64,000 bases of DNA from contig NZ_CP130630.1 of the NCBI RefSeq assembly GCF_030551255.1, positions 4,817,501 through 4,881,500 of the forward strand, in the 5' to 3' direction. The DNA comes from Streptomyces sp. NL15-2K (GTDB taxonomy: Bacteria > Actinomycetota > Actinomycetes > Streptomycetales > Streptomycetaceae). Below the pieces are notes generated by a model. That model was not told the DNA's origin. It saw nothing but the letters and a program-made list of their open reading frames with translations, and did no database searches. Within the stretch, counting starts at the first letter, position 1; each line of letters begins with the position of its first letter. This document shows positions 9,212 to 18,424 of this stretch, one piece after another. The position numbers and the translations under genes are program-made.

Positions 9212-9356
9212 AACGCTCCCCTTGTTCGATCGGGCAGCACGCTACCGGGCTTGGCTCACCTCCCACGGATCCGGCCCCCATACGGGATGCCTGGGCCTGT
9301 GGTCGTAGGCCGAAGGTCGGTGGTCAAGTGATCGGCGGCAGCGGAAGATCGAGGAT

Positions 9357-9794
9357 GTGGAATCTTCTGGTTTTGATGTGGACGCTTTCCTGCAGCAGCC
9401 GCTCACTGCTCGCATAGCGACGAGCGGGCCGACGGTGCGTCCTGTCTGGTTCCTCTGGGAAGAGGGAGCCTTCTGGACTCTGACAGGACCATGGGCGCGG
9501 TTGTTCGACCGCGTGAAGGATGACCCGAGCGTCGCCCTCGTGGTGGATGAGTGCGATCTCGCGACAGGGCGTGTCCGGCAGGTGATCGCTCGAGGCCGGG
9601 CCGAGCTGGTGCCGTTCGATGTGGCGAGGGGGCGGCGGAAGCTGACCCGCTACTTGGGAGCCGACGAAGCTCTGTGGGACGCGCGCTTCGTACACTATCT
9701 GCACGACGATCCGGGCGAACGAGGCACCATGTGGTTGCGTTTGGTGCCCGCCTCACTCACCGCGCAGGATCTCAGTTACTCCGTGGCGCCGTGA
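9357..9794 (+). CDS. pyridoxamine 5'-phosphate oxidase-fold protein
   Basis: A 145-residue split-barrel flavin-binding protein. PTVRPVWFLWEEGAFWTLTG, the DDPSVALVVDE stretch and the following VIARGRAELV strand are the usual order of PPOX-like proteins. The family includes F420- and FMN-dependent reductases; the exact cofactor cannot be told. The GTG start gives VESSGFDVDAFLQQPL. Lies upstream of a GNAT gene with a 41-bp gap that contains an AT-rich stretch. Confidence 0.8.
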   Translation: MESSGFDVDAFLQQPLTARIATSGPTVRPVWFLWEEGAFWTLTGPWARLFDRVKDDPSVALVVDECDLATGRVRQVIARGRAELVPFDVARGRRKLTRYLGADEALWDARFVHYLHDDPGERGTMWLRLVPASLTAQDLSYSVAP

Positions 9795-9835
9795 TGGCGC
9801 ACTTCGTTTGTTTGGATTCATATACGGTAATCGGC

Positions 9836-10312
9836 ATGGATATACGCCGCGTCTCCTTCGACCACCCCGACGCCGTCAAGCTCAACGACCAGGTCCAGGC
9901 CGAGTACCACGTCCGCTACGGCGACGGCGGCGATGCCACGCCCTTGGACCCGTCGGACTTCGATCCGCCGAACGGCGTGTATCTCATCGCGTACGACGAG
10001 AGCGACACCCCTGTCGCCACCGGCGGCTGGCGCGCCCAGGACGCCAACGACGAGGGCAACCTGGACGGGGACGCCGAGCTGAAGCGGATGTACGTCGTCG
10101 ACGCGATGCGCGGCCGGGGCCTGGCCCGGCGGATGCTGACCGCCCTGGAGGAGGACGCCCGCTCGGCCGGCCGCAGACGCATGGTCCTGGAGACCGGCAC
10201 CGAACAGCCGGAGGCCATCGCCCTGTACACCTCCAGCGGCTACGAGCCGTGCGGCAAGTTCGGCTATTACCGGTTCCACGAGAGCAGCCGGTGCTTCGCC
10301 AAACCACTCTGA
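9836..10312 (+). CDS. GNAT-family N-acetyltransferase
   Basis: A 158-residue acyl-CoA N-acetyltransferase. The acetyl-CoA binding motif A is ELKRMYVVDAMRGRGLARRML, followed by motif B VLETGTEQPEAIALYTSSGYEP. ATG 9836 is preferred; an in-frame ATG at 9794 overlapping the upstream stop would add 14 residues. The segment before 9836 (TTGTTTGGATTCATATACGG) is AT-rich and could be a promoter. Substrate unknown. Confidence 0.88.
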   Translation: MDIRRVSFDHPDAVKLNDQVQAEYHVRYGDGGDATPLDPSDFDPPNGVYLIAYDESDTPVATGGWRAQDANDEGNLDGDAELKRMYVVDAMRGRGLARRMLTALEEDARSAGRRRMVLETGTEQPEAIALYTSSGYEPCGKFGYYRFHESSRCFAKPL

Positions 10313-10316
10313 GCGG

Positions 10317-10976
10317 TCAGCTTCTGAGGTAGGCGAGCACCGCCAGGACCCTGCGATGGATGTCGTCCGCCGGCGGCAGGTCCAGCTTGGTCAGGATGCT
10401 GCCGATGTGCTTGCCGACGGCCGCCTCGGACACAACCAGCGCCCGCGCGATCGCGCCGTTCGACTTCCCCTCCGCGATCAGCGCCAGCACCTCCCGCTCG
10501 CGCGGGGTGAGCCGCTCGAGCGGATCCCGGCGCCTGCGCAGCAGCTGTCGTACGACTTCGGGGTCGACGACCGTGCCGCCGGAGGCCACGTCCCTCAGGG
10601 CGTCCACGAACTGCTCCACCTGCCCCACCCGGTCCTTGAGCAGATAGCCGACGCCGGTGCCGTCCCCGGAGTCGAGCAGTTCGGCGGCGTACGCCCGCTG
10701 CACGTACTGGCTGAGGACCAGCACCGGCAGCCCGGGCCGCTCCTCGCGCAGCCGCACCGCCGCGTGGAGGCCCTCGTCCTGGAAGCCGGGCGGCATGCGG
10801 ACGTCGGTGACGACGACGTCCGGCTCGTGCTCGGCGACGGCGGCGAGGAGCGCGTCCGCGTCACCGACGGCGGCCACGACCTCGTACCCGAAACGCGAGA
10901 GCAGCCCGATCAGGCCCTCGCGCAGCAGCACGCTGTCCTCGGCGAGGACTACTCGGACGGGGCTGTCGGCCGGCAA
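10317..10976 (-). CDS. NarL/LuxR-type response regulator
   Basis: A 219-residue DNA-binding response regulator. The receiver domain carries the phosphorylated Asp in VVVTDVRMP (near residue 56) and the Lys in YLLKDRVGQ; the C-terminal LuxR helix-turn-helix is LTPREREVLALIAEGKSNGAIARAL. It overlaps the upstream histidine kinase gene by 28 bp, so both are co-translated. The pair is divergent from an ABC/FtsX exporter, a layout typical of systems that sense membrane-active compounds and induce the exporter. Confidence 0.95.
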   Translation of the reverse strand: MPADSPVRVVLAEDSVLLREGLIGLLSRFGYEVVAAVGDADALLAAVAEHEPDVVVTDVRMPPGFQDEGLHAAVRLREERPGLPVLVLSQYVQRAYAAELLDSGDGTGVGYLLKDRVGQVEQFVDALRDVASGGTVVDPEVVRQLLRRRRDPLERLTPREREVLALIAEGKSNGAIARALVVSEAAVGKHIGSILTKLDLPPADDIHRRVLAVLAYLRS

Positions 10977-12211
10977 GGAATCTCCACACGCAGCAGGGTC
11001 GGTCCGCCCGGCGGGCTGGACAGGGAGAGTCTGCCATCGAGCACCGACACCCGGTCGGCGAGACCGGTCAGGCCGGTGCCGTCGGCGACTTGGGCACCCC
11101 CGCGTCCGTCGTCGCGGATGTGGAGGGTCAGCCGTCCGTCGTGGTAGCCCCCGCTGATGTCGGCCTGGCTCGCCCCGCTGTGCCTGGCCACGTTGGCGAG
11201 GGCCTCGCGGACCACGAAGTACGCGGCGGATTCGACGGGTTGGGGAAGGCGAACGGGCAGGTGCAGGTCCAGGTCGACGGGGACCGGGCTGCGGTCGGCG
11301 GCGTCGGCGACGGCGGCTTCGAGGCCGTAGTCGGTGAGGACCTTGGGGTGGATGCCGTGGATGAGTTCGCGCAGTTCCGCGAGGGCGTGCCCGGCCTCCT
11401 CGTGGGCCTTGGCGAGTTGGTCGGCGAGCGGGCCGGGCGGGGCGTCGAGGCGCGCGAGGCCGAGGGTCATCGTCAGGGCGACGAGCCGCTGTTGAGCGCC
11501 GTCGTGCAGATCGCGCTCGATGCGCCGCCGCTCCGTCTCGAAGGCGTCCACCAACCGCACCCGGGACCGCACGAGTTCGGTGACCCGTTCACTGTCCTTG
11601 AAGGTCAGCACGGCCCGCGTCAGCTCGGCCCGCGCCCCGGCCACGACGCCCAGGGCGTAGGCGCCGCCCGCCAGCAGGACCAGCCCGAGCGCGGCGACCC
11701 CGAACGCCCCCGGCCAGGTGTCGACGGTCCACAGCTTGACCACCTTCGCCTCGCCGTCGGCCGCGACCAGCGCGGGCACGGCGGCCATGGACAGCGGAAC
11801 CCCGGCCGCGAAGGCGACGGCCAGCGCGTCGAGCGGCCACAGCACCAGCGCGAACAGCACCACGTACGCCAACTCCCGCCAGGTCGCCCCCTCCCGCAGC
11901 CGCGTCACCAGCCAGGCCCGCAGTCCCGGCCCGTCGGGCACCCGATGACCGTCGCCGGGCACCGGCCCGCCGGCCAGCCGCAGCCGTCGCCGCTCCACGG
12001 CGGCCACGGGGATCCCGGACAGCGCGGTCAGCACCAGCAGCGGCAGACCGAGGAGTACGACGGCCAGCACGCCGCCGACGACCACTCCGCCCAGGATCAC
12101 GACGAGGACGACCGCGCCGAGGAGCGCCCCGCTCGTCAGATAGGCGACCGCCCGCCAGGGCCACCAAGACGCCAAGTACCCACGGCCGCTGAGGGCCTGC
12201 CACACGCTCAT
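10949..12211 (-). CDS. two-component sensor histidine kinase (HisKA_3 type)
   Basis: A 420-residue membrane sensor. The N-terminal part has four hydrophobic segments (for example ALLGAVVLVVILGGVVVGGV and VLFALVLWPLDALAVAFAAG). The phospho-acceptor His is in RRRIERDLHDGAQQRLVALT, and the ATPase domain has VREALANVARHSGA and DDGRGG...GTGLTGLADR. The start is uncertain: ATG 12211 is used, while ATG 12247 would add MAPPPPDFYGDP, which also looks genuine. No strong ribosome site precedes either. Autophosphorylates and passes phosphate to the overlapping response regulator. Confidence 0.92.
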   Translation of the reverse strand: MSVWQALSGRGYLASWWPWRAVAYLTSGALLGAVVLVVILGGVVVGGVLAVVLLGLPLLVLTALSGIPVAAVERRRLRLAGGPVPGDGHRVPDGPGLRAWLVTRLREGATWRELAYVVLFALVLWPLDALAVAFAAGVPLSMAAVPALVAADGEAKVVKLWTVDTWPGAFGVAALGLVLLAGGAYALGVVAGARAELTRAVLTFKDSERVTELVRSRVRLVDAFETERRRIERDLHDGAQQRLVALTMTLGLARLDAPPGPLADQLAKAHEEAGHALAELRELIHGIHPKVLTDYGLEAAVADAADRSPVPVDLDLHLPVRLPQPVESAAYFVVREALANVARHSGASQADISGGYHDGRLTLHIRDDGRGGAQVADGTGLTGLADRVSVLDGRLSLSSPPGGPTLLRVEIPCRPTAPSE

Positions 12212-12376
12212 GGGGTCACCGTAGAAGTCGGGCGGGGGCGGGGCCATCGGCCTGGGCGGAGGGCCGGAGGTATGGCTGGGCCTACCCCAAGTCTCGGTTC
12301 TGCCGCACTGATTCAGGACGGGGTCGCGCGGTTGGGTGGACCCATCGACACCGAACCAGTGGGGGCAGGGGCACAG

Positions 12377-13114
12377 ATGAGATCCAACGCGATCGAATTG
12401 CGCGCGGTGAGCAGGCAGTACGGGTCCGGCGGCGCCGGCGTGACCGCGCTGGACGGCGTCTCGCTCGCCTTTCCCACGGGCACGTTCACCGCCGTCATGG
12501 GCCCGTCCGGTTCGGGCAAGTCGACCTTGTTGCACTGCGCGGCCGGCCTGGACCGGCCCACCTCGGGTTCGGTGCGGCTCGGCGAGACGGAGCTGACGGC
12601 GCTGAGCGAGCGGCGGCTGACCCTGCTGCGCCGGGAGCGCGTCGGCTTCGTGTTCCAGGCGTTCAACCTGCTGCCGTCCCTGACCGCCGAGCAGAACGTC
12701 GCCCTGCCGCTGCGCCTGGCCGGCCGGCGTCCGCCGAAGGCCCGGGTCCGCGAGGTGCTGCACCAGGTCGGCCTGGGCGACCGGGGCCGCCACCGCCCCT
12801 CCCAGTTGTCCGGCGGCCAGCAGCAGCGCGTCGCCCTGGCCCGCGCGCTGATCACCTGTCCCGAGGTGCTGTTCGGTGACGAGCCGACGGGTGCGCTGGA
12901 CCAGCAGACCGGGCGTGAGGTGCTGTCGCTGCTGCGGGGTCTGGTCGACACGGAGGGCGGCACGGTGGTGATGGTGACCCACGATCCGGTGGCCGCGTCG
13001 TATGCCGACCGGGTGGTGTTCCTGGTCGACGGGCGCGTGCACGGGGAACTGGGCGGGGCGTCGGCGGGCGAGATCGCGGCGCACATGACGGGGCTGGAGG
13101 CCGTGCCGTGCTGA
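12377..13114 (+). CDS. ABC transporter ATP-binding protein (MacB/LolD type)
   Basis: A 245-residue ATPase with Walker A GPSGSGKST, signature LSGGQQQRVALARAL, Walker B EVLFGDEPTGALD and the switch His in VMVTHDP. It partners the overlapping FtsX-like permease. ATG 12377 is the first start after the divergent two-component genes. This class powers mechanotransmission or export of peptides and antibiotics rather than classical import, because no binding protein is nearby. Confidence 0.95.
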   Translation: MRSNAIELRAVSRQYGSGGAGVTALDGVSLAFPTGTFTAVMGPSGSGKSTLLHCAAGLDRPTSGSVRLGETELTALSERRLTLLRRERVGFVFQAFNLLPSLTAEQNVALPLRLAGRRPPKARVREVLHQVGLGDRGRHRPSQLSGGQQQRVALARALITCPEVLFGDEPTGALDQQTGREVLSLLRGLVDTEGGTVVMVTHDPVAASYADRVVFLVDGRVHGELGGASAGEIAAHMTGLEAVPC

Positions 13115-15552
13115 GCATCGCCATCCGCACCCTGCGCGCCCGCTGGACCACCTTCACCGGCACCTTCGTGGCCCTCTCCCTCGGCGTCGCCCTGCTCACC
13201 GTCATGGGGCTGGCCCTGGCCTCCTCCCTCGACGCCCCCGAGCGGAGGCCGGAGCGGTTCGCGGCGGCGCCGGTCGTGGTGCGCGGGCAGGACACCCTGC
13301 GCGTGCCCACCCCGATCGGCGTCCGCACCGGGAAACTGGCGCACCCCCGCCCCGTCCCGCCCCGGACCGTCGCCGCGCTGCGTGCCCTCGGCCCGGTCGT
13401 CGAGGACCGCTCCTTCGCCGTACGGGCCACGGGCGGGCCCGCCGACCTGGTGGGCCACCCGTGGTCGACGGCCGCGTTCGCACCGTACGAACTGACGACG
13501 GGCCGGGCCCCTCAGCACGCCGGCGAGGTCGTGGCGACCGGCGGCTGGACGTCCGTGGGCGAGCGCCTGCACACGCCCACGGGCCCCGTCCGCGTGGTCG
13601 GGACGGTCCCCGACCTCGGCTTCGAGAGCGCCCTCTTCTACCCGGACGCGCAGGCGGCCCGGCTGTCGCCGACGAGCACCCAGCTGGTCGTGGACGCGGA
13701 CGCGGCGGCGGTACGGCGGGCAGCCCCGGGCCTGACGGTCCTCACCGGCGACGCACGGCGGCTGGCGGACGCCGACCCGGACCGGGACCGGGAGGCGGTG
13801 ACCGCGCTGAACGCGTTGTTCGGGACGGCCGGCGGGGTCGCCGGGTTCGTGTCCGTGTTCGTGGTCGCGTCCACCTTCGCCTTCGCGGTGGCACAGCGGC
13901 GCCGGGAGTTCGGCCTGCTGCGCACCGCGGGCGCCACCCCGGGCCAGGTCCGCCGGACGGTGGTCGCGGAGGCGCTGGTGATCGGCGTCCTCGCCTCGGC
14001 GGCGGGCTGCGCGCTCGGCGCGTACGCGGCCCCGCACCTGGCCGCACGGGTCGTGGCCGACGGTCTGGCACCCGCCTGGTTCACCATCGGCGACCACGTC
14101 TGGCCGTACCATCTGGCGTTCTGGACCGGCCTGTTGGTGGCGTTGAGCGGGGTGGTGGCCGCCTCTTGGCGGGCGGGCCGGACCGGGCCCGTGGAGGCCC
14201 TGCGGGAGGCGTCCGTAGACACGGGCACGATGACCTGGGGCCGTCTGCTGTGCGGTACGGCCCTGCTCCTCACCGCCGCCGTCACGCTGGCCCTGGCGCT
14301 GCTGACCGACCCGGGCGAGCTGCTGCACCGCAAGACGTACGTCAGCCGCCCGATGCTCCTGATCACCGCAGTCGCCCTGTTGTCGCCGCTCCTGGTGCGT
14401 CCCCTGACCCGGCTGATCACCTGGCTCCCGGCCCGGCTGCCCGCCGCCGGCATGCTGGTGCGCGCGAACACCGCCGCCGGCGTCCGCCGCACCGCCGCCG
14501 TCGCGGCCCCCGTCCTGGTCACGGTCGCCCTCACCGGCTCCCTGCTCGGCGCCACCGCCACCCTGAACGCGGCGAAGACGACAGAGCTACGGCAGCGCAC
14601 CACCGCCGACTTCGTGGTGACCCCGGCGACCGGTGCGGGCCTGGACCCGGCGACGGTACGGCGGCTGCGCGCGGTGCCCGGCGCCGAGGTCTCCGTGAAC
14701 GCGGCGAGCGCCGTCCATACCCTGGAGGACGGCGTCGCCCTGATCAGGTCCGAGGCCCGCGCGGCCGACCCGAGGACGCTCGCCGCGACCGTGGAGCTGC
14801 CCCTGCTCTCCGGCCGGATCACCGACCTCGACGACGACTCGATCGTCGTCAACGAGGAGTGGGCCCGGCATTCGGTGGGGCAGCGGGTCGAGGTCTGGCT
14901 CGGCGACGGCACGCCCAAGTCCCTGCGCATCGCCGCGGTCATGCCCACCGGCACCGGCGACAACGGCGTGTACGTCACCCCGGCCAACGCCCGGCACGCC
15001 CCCGTCGACCGGGTGGACGTCAAGGTGGCACCCGGCGCGGACGCGACGACAGTGGCGCAGGCCCTGCGCCGGGCGGTGCACGTCCCGGACGCCGAGGCAC
15101 AGCTCCTCACCAGGGAGGAGTGGCTGCGAGCCACTTCCCCTCACCCCGACGGCACAACCCGCGTCGGCTTCTTCCTGGTCCTCGGCATAGCGCTCCTCTA
15201 CACCGGCATCTCCCTCGCCAACACCCTCGTCATGGCGGCCTCCGACCGCATCCGGGACCTGGCGTCCCTACGGCTGGCCGGAGCCACCGGCGCCCAGATC
15301 CTGCGCCTGGTCACCGCGGAGGCCCTGACCACCGTGGCGGCCGGCGCGGCACTGGGCCTGCTGGTGGCCGCGCTCAACCTGCTCGGGATGTGGAGCGCGC
15401 TGGGCCTGCTGTCGGTGTGGACTCCGATCCGGCTCCCCTGGACGGCCCTGGGTACGGCGACGGCCGCCTGCGCACTCCTCGCGGTGGTCTCCGCACTGGT
15501 CCCGACGGCTCTCACCCTGCGCCGCCGCGGCCTGGAGAGGGCGGGCGCCTGA
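13108..15552 (+). CDS. FtsX-like ABC transporter permease
   Basis: An 814-residue permease with two FtsX units. There is an N-terminal membrane anchor (ALSLGVALLTVMGLALASS), a MacB-like periplasmic domain, a three-helix bundle around residues 230-360, a second anchor after LVRANTAAGVRRTAAVAAPVL, and a closing three-helix bundle (FFLVLGIALLYTGISLANTLV onward). The GTG start lies inside the last codons of the ATPase gene (7-bp overlap), so the two are coupled. The duplicated layout is that of exporters controlled by adjacent two-component systems. Confidence 0.94.
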   Translation: MLSIAIRTLRARWTTFTGTFVALSLGVALLTVMGLALASSLDAPERRPERFAAAPVVVRGQDTLRVPTPIGVRTGKLAHPRPVPPRTVAALRALGPVVEDRSFAVRATGGPADLVGHPWSTAAFAPYELTTGRAPQHAGEVVATGGWTSVGERLHTPTGPVRVVGTVPDLGFESALFYPDAQAARLSPTSTQLVVDADAAAVRRAAPGLTVLTGDARRLADADPDRDREAVTALNALFGTAGGVAGFVSVFVVASTFAFAVAQRRREFGLLRTAGATPGQVRRTVVAEALVIGVLASAAGCALGAYAAPHLAARVVADGLAPAWFTIGDHVWPYHLAFWTGLLVALSGVVAASWRAGRTGPVEALREASVDTGTMTWGRLLCGTALLLTAAVTLALALLTDPGELLHRKTYVSRPMLLITAVALLSPLLVRPLTRLITWLPARLPAAGMLVRANTAAGVRRTAAVAAPVLVTVALTGSLLGATATLNAAKTTELRQRTTADFVVTPATGAGLDPATVRRLRAVPGAEVSVNAASAVHTLEDGVALIRSEARAADPRTLAATVELPLLSGRITDLDDDSIVVNEEWARHSVGQRVEVWLGDGTPKSLRIAAVMPTGTGDNGVYVTPANARHAPVDRVDVKVAPGADATTVAQALRRAVHVPDAEAQLLTREEWLRATSPHPDGTTRVGFFLVLGIALLYTGISLANTLVMAASDRIRDLASLRLAGATGAQILRLVTAEALTTVAAGAALGLLVAALNLLGMWSALGLLSVWTPIRLPWTALGTATAACALLAVVSALVPTALTLRRRGLERAGA

Positions 15553-15575
15553 CGGGGAGTCAGCCCCACGACACG

Positions 15576-15612
15576 TCAGAGCCCCGGTCGGCGATCCCGA
15601 CCGGGGCTCTGA
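15576..15612. terminator. strong bidirectional hairpin
   Basis: 16-bp perfect arms (15576-15591 and 15597-15612, core CAGAGCCCCGGTCGG) with a 5-nt loop. It separates the FtsX permease stop from the 3' end of the convergent tRNA-Ala gene and can stop transcription from both sides. Confidence 0.85.
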
Positions 15613-15618
15613 GCTGCG

Positions 15619-15692
15619 TGGACCTGTGGGGATTTGAACCCCAGACCCCCTCGATGCGAACGAGGTGCGCTACCAGACTGCGCCACAGGCCC
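15619..15692 (-). tRNA. tRNA-Ala (anticodon CGC)
   Basis: A complete 74-nt cloverleaf. The 7-bp acceptor stem GGGCCTG/CAGGTCC includes one G-T pair; the anticodon stem CCTCG/CGAGG closes the loop TTCGCAT, giving CGC for codon GCG. The T loop is GGGTTCAAATCCC. The discriminator is A and CCA is not encoded. GCG is heavily used in high-GC genomes, so this is a functional housekeeping tRNA. Confidence 0.95.
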
Positions 15693-15783
15693 TTGCAACG
15701 AGTGAAACTCTAGCATCCCCATCCGGGTGCTTGGAAATCCGTTCCCGGCTGGTCAGGGGCGGGCGTCACTGAGGTGCCACGGG

Positions 15784-17079
15784 TTACTCGTTGGCGGCCC
15801 GCGGCCGGTCCCCGTCCTCGTACTGGTCGAACAGCGGGGTGTGACCGCGTTCACGAGCGCGGCGGGCGGAGGCGGCGCGACGGGCGTCCGTGCGTCCGTC
15901 CGCCGCCGGTTTGTCATCCGCGCCGTCCATGCCGGACGGCGGCTCCTGCGCTCCCCCGTCCCGGGCGCCGTGCTGCGCCTCCTGCTCCGGCACGACGGCA
16001 CTGGAGCGCGCCGAGCTCCACGCGTCCGGCGCCCCGAGATCCACGTCGGCGGTGGCGCGGGGGGCGACCGGCGCGGTCACGTACGTCGGCAGCGGCACCG
16101 GCACCGGGTCCCAGCTGTCGCCGTGGCCCGGCCGCTGCTGCCGCTCGCGCTGCTGGTCGACCCACTCCGCGTGGTCGGTCTGCTCGACGAGCGCGCGGCG
16201 GTCCGCGGCGAGCGCCGACATTCCGGGGTCCGTCTCCGGCTCGGGTCCCTCGTCCGGTTCGTCGGTGTCCACGCCCGCGTCGACGGAGCCGCGCCGACGC
16301 GGCTGGCGGGCGCGCTCGCGCAGTCGCTGCGCGGCGGCCTCGGCGCGGCGCCGGTCCATCTGGTAGGCGAAGCGTCGGCGTTCCTGGGAGCGCAGGTAGG
16401 CGATGTACGCACTGAGCAGCACCGCGGGCACGGCGGGCGCCCACAGGAACGCGAGCCCGCCGACCGCGGCGACGATCGTGCCGCAGGTGAAGGCGAGGAA
16501 GAGCATGACCGTGGTGCGCCGACGGCGCGCGAGGGCCTTCGTACGCCGGGCGCGCGCCGCGGCCGCCTCCGCGGCCGCCTCCGCCGCTGCCGTGCGCCGG
16601 GCGGGCGACATCGGGTTGTGCGCCGATGCGGCACCGGGCTCGTCGGAGGTGCCCGGGTCGAGGGGGCGTGCGGCCGCCTCTTCCCGCTCTTCCCGTCCAC
16701 GCGGGGATTCCCGCGATTCGCGTACCGGCTCCCGGACCGGCTCGCACGCCTGTTCCGACCGTCCGGACGCCTGCGGTTGCACCGCCGCCTGCGCCTGAGG
16801 ACGTGCCGGAGGCATGGCGAAGGCCCGGACGTCCACCGAATCGGTGACCGCGCCCGGGTCGTCGGCGCTGGACTCCTCCTCGTCGGTGGAGCGCGCCCGC
16901 AGGTCCTTGGCGTATCGGCGCTCCATCCCCGCCCTTCCGGACAGCAGCCGGATGGCGGTGCTGAAGCGTTCCGTCGGACGGGCCTCGTTCAGCTCGTCCT
17001 GCCTACGGAGCCACATCGGCACCAAGTAGGCGGCCCAGGCCCCGACAATGACTGCGTAGATGAGGCCGCTGCTGCTCAC
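15784..17079 (-). CDS. sepX: divisome membrane protein SepX (GlpR-like)
   Basis: A 431-residue protein. An N-terminal membrane helix (SGLIYAVIVGAWAAYLVPMWL) is followed by a long charged low-complexity segment, then a two-helix membrane hairpin around residues 190-226 (TVMLFLAFTCGTIVAAVGGLAF and APAVPAVLLSAYIAYL) and a disordered charged tail. This architecture and the galU-moeA-rimJ neighbourhood match actinobacterial GlpR/SepX, which stabilises FtsZ structures and cross-walls. It is last in the minus-strand series but has a 173-bp gap before it with an AT-rich stretch (T7 run at 17161-17167), so it may also have its own promoter. Confidence 0.85.
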   Translation of the reverse strand: MSSSGLIYAVIVGAWAAYLVPMWLRRQDELNEARPTERFSTAIRLLSGRAGMERRYAKDLRARSTDEEESSADDPGAVTDSVDVRAFAMPPARPQAQAAVQPQASGRSEQACEPVREPVRESRESPRGREEREEAAARPLDPGTSDEPGAASAHNPMSPARRTAAAEAAAEAAAARARRTKALARRRRTTVMLFLAFTCGTIVAAVGGLAFLWAPAVPAVLLSAYIAYLRSQERRRFAYQMDRRRAEAAAQRLRERARQPRRRGSVDAGVDTDEPDEGPEPETDPGMSALAADRRALVEQTDHAEWVDQQRERQQRPGHGDSWDPVPVPLPTYVTAPVAPRATADVDLGAPDAWSSARSSAVVPEQEAQHGARDGGAQEPPSGMDGADDKPAADGRTDARRAASARRARERGHTPLFDQYEDGDRPRAANE

Positions 17080-17252
17080 GCCTCACACGGTAGAGGGGTT
17101 TGCCTGAGGCCATCCGCCAATTGAGCCGGTGTGTCGCACGATCTGGCTGATATTTCGAGCTTTTTTTGTGACCGATGCGATCAGCAGGGTGCCCGATGTA
17201 GCGAATTCAATGCCCTGAGTTGGTCATCCGGCGATCAATTTCGAACGTTTAT

Positions 17253-17921
17253 TCAATTCCTCGGCGGAGTGTTGCCGGGTGCGGAGGGCGCGCCCGGGGA
17301 CGACGTGTTCTGGGAACGTGACCGGTGCCAACGTCTCAACAGCCCGTCCGGGACCTCTTCCGCGGTGAGCGCGAAGACGAGGTGGTCGCGCCAGGCTCCG
17401 TCGATGTGGAGATAGCGCGGCCTGAGCCCCTCCTGGCGGAATCCGAGTTTCTCCACGACCCGGCGGCTGGGCATGTTCTCGGGTCGAATGCATACCTCGA
17501 TGCGGTGCAGACCCACGGTCCGGAAGCAGTGGTCCACCGCGAGGGCCACGGCCGTCGGCATCACGCCCCGTCCGGCCACCCCCTCGTCCACCCAGTAACC
17601 GACGTGGCCCGAGCACATCGAGCCCCAGGTGATTCCGGCGACCGTCAACTGCCCCACCAGCCGACCCTGGTACTCGATGACGAAGGGCAGCATCCGGCCC
17701 GCGTTCGCCTCGGACCGCAGATGCCGCACCATCTGGCGGTAGGTCGGCCGGTGCGCGATCGGCCCGCTGGGCGTGGGCGGCGGAATGGTCGCCTCCCAGG
17801 GCCGCAGCCAGTCCCGGTTGCGCCGGTTGACCTCGCGCCAGGCCCGCTGGTCGCGCATCTTTATCGGCCGGAGGACGACATCGCCGTCCGCCAGTACGAC
17901 GGGCCAGGATGGGCTGTTCAG
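17253..17921 (-). CDS. rimJ: RimJ/RimL-like protein N-acetyltransferase
   Basis: A GNAT protein of 222 residues if translated from CTG 17921. It has the CoA-binding segment GYWVDEGVAGRGVMPTAVAL and IRPENMPSRRVVEKLGFRQEG. The first ATG (17858) would delete the strand VVLADGDVVLRPI, which the fold needs and which aligns with the N-terminus of RimJ-type enzymes. No ATG, GTG or TTG exists in frame between 17858 and the upstream stop. CTG 17921 overlaps the TGA of mog as CTGA, like the ATGA overlap one gene upstream. Probable role is acetylation of a protein N-terminus. Start inferred, family firm. Confidence 0.85.
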   Translation of the reverse strand: MNSPSWPVVLADGDVVLRPIKMRDQRAWREVNRRNRDWLRPWEATIPPPTPSGPIAHRPTYRQMVRHLRSEANAGRMLPFVIEYQGRLVGQLTVAGITWGSMCSGHVGYWVDEGVAGRGVMPTAVALAVDHCFRTVGLHRIEVCIRPENMPSRRVVEKLGFRQEGLRPRYLHIDGAWRDHLVFALTAEEVPDGLLRRWHRSRSQNTSSPGAPSAPGNTPPRN

Positions 17922-18424
17922 CTCGCACCCCCACTACTGCCGTCGGGTCTGGGGTGGTCACCGCCGCGGAGCTGGTCCACGGCGTGCGCCAACAGGGGCT
18001 CCAGGACGGCCAGTCCGTCCTTCACCCCGCCGCTGGAACCCGGCAGATTGACGATCAGCGTCCGCCCCGCCACTCCGGCCAGCCCTCGGGAGAGCGCCGC
18101 GGTCGGCACCTTCTCCCGGCCGAACGCCCGGATGGCCTCGGCGATGCCCGGCACCTCGTGGTCGATCACCCGGCGGGTCGCCTCGGGGGTGCGGTCGGTG
18201 GGCGAGATGCCGGTGCCGCCGGTGGTGACGACGACGTCGTATCCCGCGTCGACGGCGGCGCGCAGGGCGGCCTCCACGGGGTCTCCGTCGGGGACGACCT
18301 GCGGGCCCTCGACGGTGAACCCCATGCCCCCGAGGCCCTTGGCGATCAGCGGGCCGCCCTTGTCCTCGTAGACGCCGGCGGCGGCCCGGTTGGAGGCGGT
18401 GACGACAAGCGCGCGATACGTCAT
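17918..18424 (-). CDS. mog: molybdopterin adenylyltransferase / MogA-MoaB family
   Basis: A 168-residue molybdenum cofactor enzyme that adenylates molybdopterin before metal insertion. The family motif is VVTTGGTGISPTDRTPEA, followed by VPGIAEAIR and the SRGLAGVAGRTLIVNLPGSS stretch that binds pterin phosphate. ATG 18424 overlaps the moaC stop (ATGA). Set in a galU-moeA-moaC-mog-rimJ operon. Confidence 0.93.
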   Translation of the reverse strand: MTYRALVVTASNRAAAGVYEDKGGPLIAKGLGGMGFTVEGPQVVPDGDPVEAALRAAVDAGYDVVVTTGGTGISPTDRTPEATRRVIDHEVPGIAEAIRAFGREKVPTAALSRGLAGVAGRTLIVNLPGSSGGVKDGLAVLEPLLAHAVDQLRGGDHPRPDGSSGGAS

